From assembly GCF_001949145.1 (NCBI RefSeq), contig NW_019091361.1:3006345-3026679 (forward strand): 20,335 nucleotides of DNA, read 5' to 3'. Position 1 is the first letter of the stretch, and the number at the start of each line of letters is the position of its first letter. The DNA comes from Acanthaster planci. Its lineage: Eukaryota; Echinodermata; Asteroidea; Valvatida; Acanthasteridae. Below, piece by piece: positions 1 through 9,571 of this stretch. The translations under genes and the position numbers were made by a program. The notes beneath the pieces are model-generated. The model saw nothing but the letters and a program-made list of their open reading frames with translations, was not told the origin of the DNA and did no database searches.

Positions 1-66
1 AAACCATACGGCTCCGATTTCGGAGTCCCCGGCTGGTAGTGGTTAACTTTGGCCTACTGCAATACA

Positions 67-185
67 TGCAGTCTTTTATTAGGCCCCAAATCAGTTGGAC
101 TTTGCCTCTCAAAAATAGTGTTGGTAGGTTGGAAATTTTTTTGTTGGGGGGGCAATTTTTTGTGCTGATTGAATGGCATCAATGG
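67..185 (+). repeat. Short dispersed repeat, copy 1
   Basis: Contains AGGCC, CTCTCAAAAATAG, GTTGGTAGGTTGG and GTGCTGATTGAAT, which recur in the same order at 11247-11350. Non-coding. Confidence 0.5.
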
Positions 186-773
186 GGATGACAGTTTCCA
201 TAATTATCTCAAAAGGTGATTAACACCCGTCTTAATCTATGTAAAAATTTCTACATTCAGTAATTCACAAAAAAAGTACTGACAATTCACACAGTGCTAC
301 TCAGGCAATCGTGACAGCAAACTGGCCAATAATGTCCATGTATCGCATGGTAAGCGTGCGTGATGCATCCGGACCAGCAGTTGATAATACTTGAGCTAGA
401 GCCAAGAGCAGAATGACCTCAAATTAAACTTATGAACGCAGAAAATACATACATAAATAAGAGACCAAGTCCTGTTAATTAACTTGCACAAAACCTCTTG
501 AACATCAAAGTCTTTTCGGACAATGTAGAGTGGACATGTACAGTACATTCAGTACATGTTCAGTACAGACTGGTTTTGGCTCCTACATTTCCATCACACA
601 TTTTTGAATGGGTGTGGCGCGGCGGGAACCAGAGCAGCTTCGTTTAATGCATTGAGCTTCGCGCATGTGGTTTCACGCCACTGCGACTTCTCAAAACAAG
701 CATTTTAATGTGAGAAAAGGTTACTGAAAGATATTTGTGACGACAGAAAAGACATCAGTTTTCAACTGACCCG

Positions 774-852
774 CCGGACCACCAGTTTCATTAGATCAGC
801 GGGTCCGCCGACTCTTTTACTGGCCTTGGGCCAGCGGACCACTGTAAATTTC
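774..852. repeat. Compound short direct and inverted repeats, GGACC-rich
   Basis: GCCGGACCACCAGTTTCATT (773-792) and AGCGGACCACTGTAAATTTC (833-852) are related and 60 bp apart. GCGGGTCCGCC between them is partly complementary, and CTGGCC/GGCCAG (820-834) forms a small hairpin. Probably a transposon fragment. Confidence 0.35.
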
Positions 853-1699
853 GACCAGGCTGTAGGCCTATTCTGCAATTGTGCACACTCTTTTTCGGGC
901 CGACCATTTTTAGTAAAAGTAACTAAAAACCATGGGGTCCCGAAGTTTATAAACCCCAAGATGCATGTCACTGTCAACATTGTCACGGACAGGCTAGCCA
1001 TTACTAATTAGTGACACAGACCCTCGCTCTCGCTCCAGCCATTATTCATTATGGCATGTATGGCCCGGATAGGCGCACAGAAAAAGCTCTAGCGATGATC
1101 ATCGGTCACACGCATTTCTAAAAGTAAGCATTGCTTTGCAGTATTTCGTCAATAGTTACCAACTAAATGTTCAATTCTTCTCTTGAAGCTCTGTCGTCCC
1201 CAAAACCACGAAGAGATCCGAACCAAATTTAACCACATCCACGGCCACATCACGCACATGCCGCTTGCGCAATCAGTGTAATAATAATACATGTACTAAC
1301 AATAATCAGATACCGTGTTGTATTTCTTGTTCAACAACGTAGATATACGGCAGGGAACTACTTGTCGGTACCTAGTCCCAAAGTACGGTGGCTATTAAAC
1401 AACACCACAATGACGAATTTGGAAACGAAATACTGCATTAAAATACATTAATGAGTTTTTGGGTGGTAACACATTTTTTTCCGGATCTGTTAAAGATCAG
1501 CCACAGTGATTTTATACAATAAAATGTTATTTAACAGGGAATTGGTCGTTATAACCCATAAAATGACTAACGTGTCTAAATTTTGCTTTGATTTGACGTG
1601 CTCAAATTTAAGACAAACAACTTCATCGCAAAATTAGTACTGGTGCTTTAAGCGGATTTCATCGACAAACAAACAACAGAGGGATAGTTCGCCTCAAAC

Positions 1700-1745
1700 C
1701 CAGTGGCGTAGCCACGGGGGAGGGGGGCTGGGGGCAGGTTCCCGA
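1700..1745 (+). repeat. CAGTGGCGTAGCCA-type repeat end, copy 1
   Basis: CAGTGGCGTAGCCACGG followed by G-rich sequence. Related motifs appear on the minus strand at 15001-15053 and on the plus strand at 20305-20335. Such ends followed by a long G tract are frequent in marine invertebrate genomes. Confidence 0.45.
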
Positions 1746-1949
1746 AAAGTTCCCGAATCCCGCTTTTTAGGGCACCATTCGTCGTCATCGATATTCGAAT
1801 ATGGTAATGAAGTCCGTGCTTGCGCACCCAGTAAAATGGCCCACATATATCCTACAAACATGTAGCACGTTCAACGAACTGCATTTATTGGTACATTGAT
1901 AAGCTGTGTTTCCATGATATCCCATTAGCCTTTTGAAGCATGACGGGCA

Positions 1950-2016
1950 CAATGAGTCCCGAGTGGGACCAAAGGAGGGCGCAATTTTCCAAGCAACAGG
2001 GGCTCCTTTGGTGAGA
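1950..2016 (+). repeat. Short dispersed repeat, partner of 10438-10500
   Basis: Contains GTGGGACCAAAGGAGGGCG, AATTTTCC and AGCAACAGGGGCTCC, matching GCTGGACCAAGAGAGGGCG, AATTTTCCTAGCAAAGGAGGCT at the partner in the same order. Confidence 0.45.
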
Positions 2017-2591
2017 AATGCACTTCGCTGACAAACTTCCGAAATGCACGGGTAATACAGTATTGTCGATACTAACAAAATGAAGACTCCCCTCCACACA
2101 GCTCCATCTTGTCAACCGATGAGGGGGTGCTTCTACTCAAGGCGGATAGGCGAGGGCCACGGACAAACACATTTCCTTGTGTCGAATTCCTTATGGGCAA
2201 AACAATGGATGGCAGAGGGTATCATCGCGTTCGGTGAGTATGTGATATATTTCTGATAGCCCCAAGGCCCTCTTTTTGAGTCCTTTTGTTGAAGTGATCT
2301 CTAACATAATTCGGAGCTTTTCAGCCAAGATGTCAGCTTTAAAATTCAGTGCATCAACGCAGAACCAAAAGAAATTTAAGCATCTCGCAATGAAAATGCA
2401 GGTGCTCCCAAGAAACTCTTCCAGATCTTATAGCTAATTTGACTCTCTTTAGTTTGTCTTCTTTCTCTTTTGTCTTAGAATTGCGCCTTTAATTCCCTGG
2501 TAATTTGGTGCTTTTTAAAAATGCCTGCACTTTACATCATGAAGGTCTTTTGCTTTCAGAACAAAAATTTAGAAATTCAACGCGAAACACG

Positions 2592-2690
2592 TGCTGTAGT
2601 CCTGTTCCCTGAGGTCTGTTATGAAGTGCCCTTCCCTGCAACAGCCCCTTGGTACAGCTACAGAAATATTTTTCTCCATCGGTAACCTTT
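2592..2690 (+). repeat. Short dispersed repeat, partner of 8899-8998
   Basis: The core CTTCCCTGCAACAGCCCCTT at 2631 and GGTACAGCTACAGAAATAT match the core at 8945 with scattered changes; the flanks match more weakly. Confidence 0.4.
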
Positions 2691-3047
2691 TTCTGTTTTC
2701 AAAATTGTTTGATAGGGTTTACTGCTTTACCCAATCATGTAGTTTACATTATTATACATTCCTCTTCAACACTTGTATTTGTTTTGACATTCTTGTTATT
2801 TCAGGCCAAAGGGGGAAGTGTCTACTGGTTTAAAAGAACAAACTATTTGAAAGATAAATATCCTTTGCGCTTGCTCCCAGTCTGGGTGTTGTGCATCCAA
2901 CTTCGATGATATTGACGGTGCAATTATTTATCGATTCAACATCCACTGAAAAATTAGATGTCGGGGTTGGATTTGATATAGGGGAAGAAATGTCCCCCTT
3001 TTGTCTGTTGGTGCCGCGGCTACCGATATCTATAATGGGTGGAGTTC

Positions 3048-4018
3048 CAGAGTTGTTATAGATTCAAGTCACTTGACTGGGACTGAGCATGGAGGAAGGG
3101 GGGACTGCGTTGGACTCGAGTTGCTATTTTTGTGACTCGTGACTTGATTGCAACTATCAGCTTTTGACTTGTGACTTGACATGGACTTGCAAAAAATGGC
3201 TTGTGACTTGACATGGGCTTGCAGATTATGACTTGTTTACCAATGTAAGTCAGAAAACAAAACTACTCAATCGAACCCATTAAAGTTTAATTTTCAACTA
3301 GGCCTATCAGCCTCCTGACTTCTTGGCTATGGCGGGTCTTGCACATTTGACCGGCAGTGCTTGAATGTTTTTCACCTCTACCTCGACTATCTGGGGCAGC
3401 CAATCAACAGATTCGTTTGAGCCTTGTAATGAATCATTCCTATAATTTATGACGTCATAGAGTCTAGAATTGAAAAAAAATGGCGTCCCAATCTCGAGCC
3501 CGTAAATTTCTGCGTAAAAGGCGGCAATTCGAATGTGTGACCGTTATTTGCGACACGGTAAAAATTGAAAATGGCTCAAATCATCTGCGCTACTGCCCCA
3601 GACAATAGCAGGATATTTGTGAGTGTTCAACTTAAAGCGTCTAAACAATGCTAATTCTAATATACATGATTCAGTTTGAAAACGTCGTTTGTGAATGAGA
3701 AGCAGGTTGAAGGTTATCCGCATAACTTCCGCTGATCATCAGTCACGTGATATGAATAATACATATTCTACCATTATTACGATAGTCTCTTTCCAACCCT
3801 GGTCAAACAAAATAATAGGCCTTTCCAAGACTTTCCTGTGTGATTCGGGTCGCGGATCGCAGAATGAATTATGGACTTGTGACTTGACTTGACCTGTGAT
3901 CAAGTGACTTGTGACTTGACTTGTGACTGGACCACATGACCGTGACTTGGCTTCAACTTGCAAAACACGACTTGTAACTTGACTTGGACTAGCAAATTGA
4001 GTTGCTGCCACCTCTGTG
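3048..4018 (+). repeat. Dispersed element with GACTTG-type arrays at both ends, copy A
   Basis: Both ends (about 3060-3240 and 3870-4010) are dense irregular arrays of GTGACTTG / GACTTGACTTG units in the same orientation, separated by about 600 bp of unrelated sequence. Landmarks such as CAGCTTTTGACTT (near 3160), TGGACTTGCA and ACTACTCAATCGAACCC (near 3265) recur in the reverse complement of 11365-12212, showing that this is a defined element rather than a simple satellite. It encodes nothing recognisable; the family is unknown to me. Confidence 0.6.
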
Positions 4019-4414
4019 GAGTAAAACGTCGCCTATTTGCATCCGATATTTGTTGCGAAGGGCAAATTGGTGTTTTATTAGGGCCACGTAACGTAGTATG
4101 CACTGCGCATGGGAGAGATGTTTCGCCGCGCACTGAGAGTTGTTTGGCAACAGAGCCTGAAAGTTGACCAATTTGTAATATTTTTCGTTGTTACTTAAAT
4201 TCTTAAAACTTAACTTGTACAAAGGCCTGTAGTTGAAGTATTTGCTAGCATATAAATTTAAAGAATCTGAAAAAAATTCCTCCCCTAAAAGACAAATATC
4301 CTGCAAAAATTGACCAATCACTTCCGAAAATATAAAATACATGAAGAACAGCCCAATGTACGCGGAGTTACGGGATTACGCTTTACACAACAGTGTAGTC
4401 CTTTGGTAAAAGCC

Positions 4415-4857
4415 AAATTGTGCAATTTATACGGAAAAAAATTAAAACGATAATCTGCTTTTGCGAGAGATTCTAATGTTAGAGAAGGCTAACCTTTGCT
4501 GACAAGAACTCAGTGCTTCACTAATCAACGGAATCTGGAAACCATTGACTGCAGGTAGGTTTTATGTTTTACGTACATGTTACGTAAACATGTCATGGGG
4601 AATGAAAACAAACGTGCATCATCAGCAAGGAGATCTAGGTACGATATCGCCGGAAGTAAAAGGTCGATCATGAAAGTTGTTTTACCCATCTCCAGGTGAT
4701 TTTTCCAAAATATTAGTTAAGGAAGACAAAGGGAATTCCGACATGAGTGTTTCTTGGAGTGGTTTCAGTTAGAAACATTCTCCCAACAATTATCAACCAA
4801 ATTAGACGGTCAAAATGTAACATCCCCATAAACAACCGCACGAGGGTTCTTAAAGCT
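4415..4857 (+). repeat. Dispersed ~440 bp repeat, copy 1
   Basis: Aligns by eye with 17738-18182 over its whole length in the same orientation. Shared blocks include AGATTCTAATGT (4468 and 17788), AAAACAAACGTGCAT, CCGGAAGT, GACATG.G.GTTTCTTGG and CGAGGGTTC. I estimate about three quarters identity with small indels. No conserved reading frame is apparent, so it is most likely an old transposable element or a duplicated non-coding segment. Confidence 0.65.
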
Positions 4858-4942
4858 TGCTGTGTGACGTTACACTTTGTACTACATTGTGTAACACTCA
4901 CCGTGCTGCGTGTGGCCTTTACAGTCCCCCATACAACCATCC

Positions 4943-4970
4943 AGAGCACTCATGGTACCATAAGTGCTCT
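4943..4970. repeat. 28-bp near-perfect palindrome
   Basis: AGAGCACT and AGTGCTCT flank a GGTACC centre within a 28 bp palindrome that has a single mismatched pair. It lies just beyond the end of the 440 bp repeat copy 1; function unknown. Confidence 0.6.
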
Positions 4971-5177
4971 ATCGCGCCTTCATCAGGACCTGTCCCATTT
5001 GACGTCCAGTTACTAGCCGCCAAAGTGTTGAACCTAACGAATCCCGACTAACTGCAGCCTCCACACAAGCCAACTGGCGCTGAATGATTGTTTTCTGTGA
5101 TACATACATATACTTCATGTATTGGTAAGTGCGTTGGTCGGCTCGCTAGAGTGTCCGAAATCTGACAGCACCAGTAG

Positions 5178-5230
5178 GCCTATGTTGGGACTGTCCCAAC
5201 TAGAGTGCTGTAGTTGGGTTGGCCCCACGT
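5178..5230. repeat. Palindromic dispersed unit, copy 1
   Basis: CCCAACTAGAG..CTGTAGTTGGG is a near-perfect 24 bp palindrome, flanked by GGGACTGT and GGTTGGCCCC. Related to 6900-6965. Confidence 0.5.
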
Positions 5231-6899
5231 ACATGCATGTATACCTGTATGTTTCCTTCCTCCACTTAGTTTTGCTTATTGCTCAGGGTCGTACACTGGA
5301 ACGCCCGTGAGCTTTTGTGATGGAAATGAGGCGTTAGATGGATTATGATGTGAGTCAATGATCTTATGTAATCAAAGTTAATATGCAGTAGCCTCTTTCG
5401 AGCAGTGTAAATTCTTTTTTCCCGTCTCTTCGTACAAAACAAATCATGCTTTTCTTGCAATCGGGGTTTTCACAAGAATGTGGAACACATAAATATGAAG
5501 CCAGCGTTTTATAGCTCCATGGTTGAACCAAAGGCCATCCTGGTGGGCATTAGCTTGTAAAAGATTTTTAAGCCAGATTCACTAACTTAAAAAACCTGGT
5601 TCGCTGTGATTTTATTCTGTCAAAGCAATTCATTGCTTACCCGAAAGTCCAGTTGATATTCAACTCGTGTAGAATTAAGTAGGGTTTAATGGTGTCGATA
5701 AAAATCAGTTTATATGTCAAGGAACGATACTCGCTTCTAATGACGCTGTTGCATGAAATGGCTCAATATCTCTTTTAGAAAACTGTTGGACTTTGGGACT
5801 TATCATGTATGTCGTTGCAAACGTCCATTGCATTATATTTGTGGGGTATGTCTTCAGGAAAACCCCTACAAGAAATATTTTAAACGGTTTATGTTGGACT
5901 CTATGCCAGTTGGCAACACGCGATGCAGCGTCTCGAGTCCATGTGAGACTACGGCATGCACATGTATCGAACACTGGCTACGGCTCTCCACCGCTGCCTC
6001 TTTTGATCAAAATTCGAAGTCGCATCGTAGGAGACAACACTGGATTGTGGCTACCCCTGTCATGGGCCGCCCCATACAATCCCAGAGTACACGGGCAGTA
6101 ATGGGTGAAAATACGTGGCTAACTATCTCACGTACAGTATGCCCATCATGCCGCTAAGTTTGTACGCACGCATACTGAATTGCCCGCACTACAGCCAGAA
6201 CCCAGTAAAATATCTTGACTCGGACTGGTGGTCACCAAAAGTAATTGATCAACATCAAACTGAGATATAGTTGTTAGCCCCTCATTTTCATACCGATTAG
6301 TATTTAAACACTCAAAGTCCCTTTTGCTAACTTGCACACGATAAAAATTCATTTCTTGCCGATTTCTTTGCCAGTCTTTCTCACTCGGTACCTCCAAAGT
6401 AACAGAGTCAGAAGTTGGAAGTGAAGCCAACATTTTAGAGGGGATTTTTTCAGTTTTGCCGGGTTTTCCTTGACATTATTTGCTCAATTTGTGAATAACG
6501 AGGAATATCATGAGCGCTCTACAAGAAAGTATCATGCAAGAAGGAAACCATATGAATAAGAACGGAAGGTTTTGTTCGTGCCTTCTAGTCAGGCATTTTG
6601 ACGTCATTGTACATGTATATGAAATGTACATGTACGTATTAGTGCAATGCGGTAACAGTCAACTCGTACCGACACGCACTCGTATCCAGATGTACGTGTA
6701 CGTGCATGCCATGCCCCAAATCCGGACATTTCATTTTTGACCACACACAGGTCCAGTGTGCATGTGCTAAAGTCATATTGTTTACAGTGTCACGTCGATG
6801 AAGTGCCATAGTTTAAACTCCATGGTTTAAATGAACTGTGTCAAGTGTGAGATACATAAACATGGATAAGGTTGAGAAATTTTCTACAGAAATTAGTGG

Positions 6900-6965
6900 T
6901 CAACAAAAGTTGGGCCAGCCAGCCCAAACTAGAGCACTACAGTTGGGACTGTCCAATTGGGACAG
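6900..6965. repeat. Palindromic dispersed unit, copy 2
   Basis: CCCAAACTAGAG..CTACAGTTGGG followed by GACTGTCC; the same palindromic core as 5178-5230, best aligned in inverted orientation, with a GGGCCAGCCAGCCC flank. Confidence 0.5.
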
Positions 6966-7904
6966 ATGCCACAGGGCGTAAAAACAAGTCAACGACTGCT
7001 CCGCACTTGGGCTGTCTAGCTGCTTATAAAAGCTACTTCTACTTTTGGTATTATACTTAGCAAGACCATAGCAAGACCCATAAGTGGCTATACTTTAGGC
7101 CTACTCTTTATTTCTATTGTCATACTATTACCACAGCGATTTTTGAAACTGACAGTGCCTTTTACAGTAGCTCCCTGGCTTAATGGAGTTGCTGGGCTAT
7201 TATTTATATCCTCGAAAGGCTTTGGACGACCAAGTTGCATCACATTTCAAAGAATCTGGTTCAGTGGTTTCTTCGAGCTAGTTAACGTTAGTTCATAATT
7301 CATTTGTTCCCCATCTGAACACCCCCAATGAAAGGTGACACGGTAGAACCGTTCTAAAAATGCTGAGAGCAATTTATCAAGTTCTTTAAAAAATAGCATT
7401 GAACTAGGCCATTACAAGTGGGCAGGTCAGTGCTCGTGACCCAACTAGGCGAGCAGCTGCACGATACATAAAGTTAAAGGGTTGTGTCTTTTGATGTGTA
7501 AGTAATACTAGGGGGGGGGTTGCATAGCAAGCATCGTCCGGGATGGCGCAATAGTACAAAAGGTCTATTCACGTGCATTCTAATGGAACAATAGCCTTGA
7601 ATGGCCGCCATGTACAACCTCTAGATAAAAGTTTGGCCGTGTGAAGTTCCTGCATGAAACGCATGCATCGTGTTCCTGTGCAGCATTTACTTTTCCTTGA
7701 CCCCTTGTATATGGTTATAGAGAAACGGAATGCGTAAAACCAAAGGTGTCGTTCTGTGATGTATTTAGTACAACCCCATGCAGGTCTTTTAATAGCCTTG
7801 CTTATCGTTAGTGCCCTGTTCTCTAGTTCCCCTACCTTGTTAGCCTAGACAAGGGCCGCCAACAACGTTAATCGATTCCACTGTGGCCCAGCAACATATC
7901 CAGG

Positions 7905-8025
7905 TTTTGTGTCGGGGGGGGGGGGGGTTAAAAGCGAATGCGGCTTCGGGCTTCAAGTTATTCAATGATGTTGGGAAGAAAAAGGCAGAAGCCTTACTCA
8001 CGGTCCCGACATCCTTGGGCGTATT
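7905..8025 (+). repeat. G-run-linked dispersed repeat, copy 1
   Basis: A 14-G run (7914-7927) is followed by TTAAAAGCGAATGCGGC, TTCAATGATGTTGGGA and AGCCTTACTCACGGT, CCGACATCCTT. The same order occurs at 14795-14905 in direct orientation. Confidence 0.55.
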
Positions 8026-8073
8026 CGAAACCCCCGTTCTCGTGTTAGGACAACACGAGAACGAGGTTTCGAA
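8024..8073. repeat. 50-nt hairpin (inverted repeat)
   Basis: Arms TTCGAAACC / GGTTTCGAA and GTTCTCGTGTT / AACACGAGAAC pair perfectly (20 bp), interrupted only by a CCC/GA internal loop and closed by a 5-nt loop. It directly follows the dispersed repeat copy at 7905-8025. Confidence 0.7.
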
Positions 8074-8439
8074 CGGGAAGAATCAACCAGATTCTCACTC
8101 CCCACTTTCTGGGAAGTGGATGGAGAACATCAAGAACAACGTTGGCTGACATAGGCACATACCGTAACTTAATGTTGGTTTTGTTACATAAACTAGAAAA
8201 CACTCACAATAAGGAAAATGAAACCCAGGCCAAATACTCATGGCTATCGGAGAGAATTTACCCTAACCATTTAATATTATTGGGGATATTTTGGGGTTTT
8301 TATTTAATGTGAGATAGTAAATGTCATACCATCTTTTCATTAGGTGTCAAAATGGCACGTCAAAATGGCGACTGCTATCTTGACCTTCAGCGCAACTCCA
8401 CTCCTCTTGTACTTCGGCGTTTGTAATCAACGACCCAAG

Positions 8440-8490
8440 AACACTGTTTGTGAGTCCCATGAGAATGGGGTTTCTAATACGCCCCTTGCT
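8440..8490 (-). repeat. Inverted, decayed relative of the 8020-8060 hairpin region
   Basis: ATGAGAATGGGGTTTC and TAATACGCCCC on the plus strand match the reverse complement of 8020-8046 (ACGAGAACGGGGGTTTC, GAATACGCCC). Together the two may be ends of one element of about 500 bp. Confidence 0.4.
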
Positions 8491-8898
8491 TTTCATGGTG
8501 TTGCTTCTTCAGGTTTTGGCCACATAACATTTTATGACTCGGAGATGGGGTCCACCTTCCAGATTTGACAGGGAATATACTTTCTAGTCTTTTTTACATT
8601 TCAGTTTAACATGTACATTGCATATTGGTTGTTTTAAGCAAAGTTTTAATTGAGTAATTGTCGTACTGGGTTAAGACGGGTTTTATGTGACTTTTTAATT
8701 TCATTTTAATGTTGTTTCTGTGTGCTTTAATAATCGTTTGAATAATGAAGGTATTTAAATGTTTTTAACGTTTTTATGACCGTATTCCTGGAAGTCAAAT
8801 TCACATTTTTATGAATGTGACGAATAATAAATTGCGTTGAATGGTAGATTTGATGAATACAATATTATTATGATTATTATTATATTTGAATTAAAAAA

Positions 8899-8998
8899 AA
8901 ACCCTGCCGTAGCCCCGGCCAGACTGAAACATAATTTGCGTGTACTTCCAGCAGCAGCCCCTGGTGCAGCTACCGGAAAAATCGACTCTAGGGTTTCC
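8899..8998 (+). repeat. Short dispersed repeat, partner of 2592-2690
   Basis: Core CTTCCAGCAGCAGCCCCT and GGTGCAGCTACCGGAAAAAT. It lies about 370 bp upstream of the P450 start codon. Confidence 0.4.
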
Positions 8999-9368
8999 CA
9001 TTGTCTCCAAACAGTTTGGGCTGATTTATGTTTTTTTAGACTTTCATATGTTCTTATTTGATATTGCAGCTTTCCTTGCATTGCTAGCCTATGTGCTAAA
9101 ATTTGTAATTTTTTTACGAGTGAAGACTTTTGACTATTTATCGGATGCCCTCGGGCCAGATCTCCCAAGTGAGGTGTTGCCTCCACTTAAATTAATCGCG
9201 AATCACTGTTAACATATCTTTGGCAGATCTTGACAGAGCAAGTTTTCTGTTCAAAGTCCATTTTCAAGTGATTGTATGATTTGAACTTTATATCTGGATT
9301 TTCTGGCGCACAAATAAAGTCAACTGTGCTGTCTTTTCGGTGGTTTCTTACAGAACTTAGGACTCACA

Positions 9369-9571
9369 ATGGAGGTGTTTTCCGCATGGAAGCTTCTTCT
9401 CGACGCACGGACGCTTGTGCTCGGTATCGTGGTGTTCCTTGTCTTGTTTCGATACCTCCGTCGACCACGAAACCGGCCGCCTGGTCCCTGGGGTTTGCCG
9501 ATTCTTGGCAATCTTCAACTGCTGATGCCAGGGGACACGCTGTTCAGGCGGATTTCTAAACTGACTGATAG
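9369..9571 (+). CDS. CYP2-like gene, exon 1: membrane anchor and proline hinge
   Basis: Encodes residues 1-67 and two bases of codon 68 (intron phase 2). It begins MEVFSAWKLLL, runs through a hydrophobic anchor (LVLGIVVFLVLF), a basic stop-transfer stretch and the PPGPWGLPILGNL hinge typical of microsomal CYP2 proteins, and ends in LTDR before the donor ggtatgaa. The split arginine codon is completed by exon 2, giving LTDRYG, the usual CYP2 reading at this place. The ATG context (acaATGG) is favourable. Confidence 0.95.

Larger units (their letters stand above)
1..9368. other. Intergenic region upstream of the P450 gene
   Basis: Apart from the repeats listed separately, no coding block, RNA gene or conserved motif was recognised on either strand. 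Open frames are short, overlap one another in several frames and lack splice or family support. A short TATA-like string (tttatat, about 9288) lies 80 bp before the P450 ATG, and its use is unproven. Confidence 0.5.

Noticed and set aside
762-1001. Minus-strand 79-codon open frame and its plus-strand overlap
   Set aside because: Both pass through the GGACC-rich compound repeat and encode no known motif.
3060-4010. A CRISPR-like array suggested by repeated GACTTG words
   Set aside because: Units are short, degenerate and irregularly spaced with no unique spacers, and the host is eukaryotic.
3989-4342. Minus-strand open frame of 117 codons
   Set aside because: Part of it runs through the GACTTG element's terminal region, and the rest is AT-rich sequence with no family similarity.
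5753-6157. Plus-strand open frame of 134 codons with several cysteines
   Set aside because: Two other frames of the same stretch are also largely open, there is no recognised domain, and no splice signals fit; most likely chance in a GC-richer patch.
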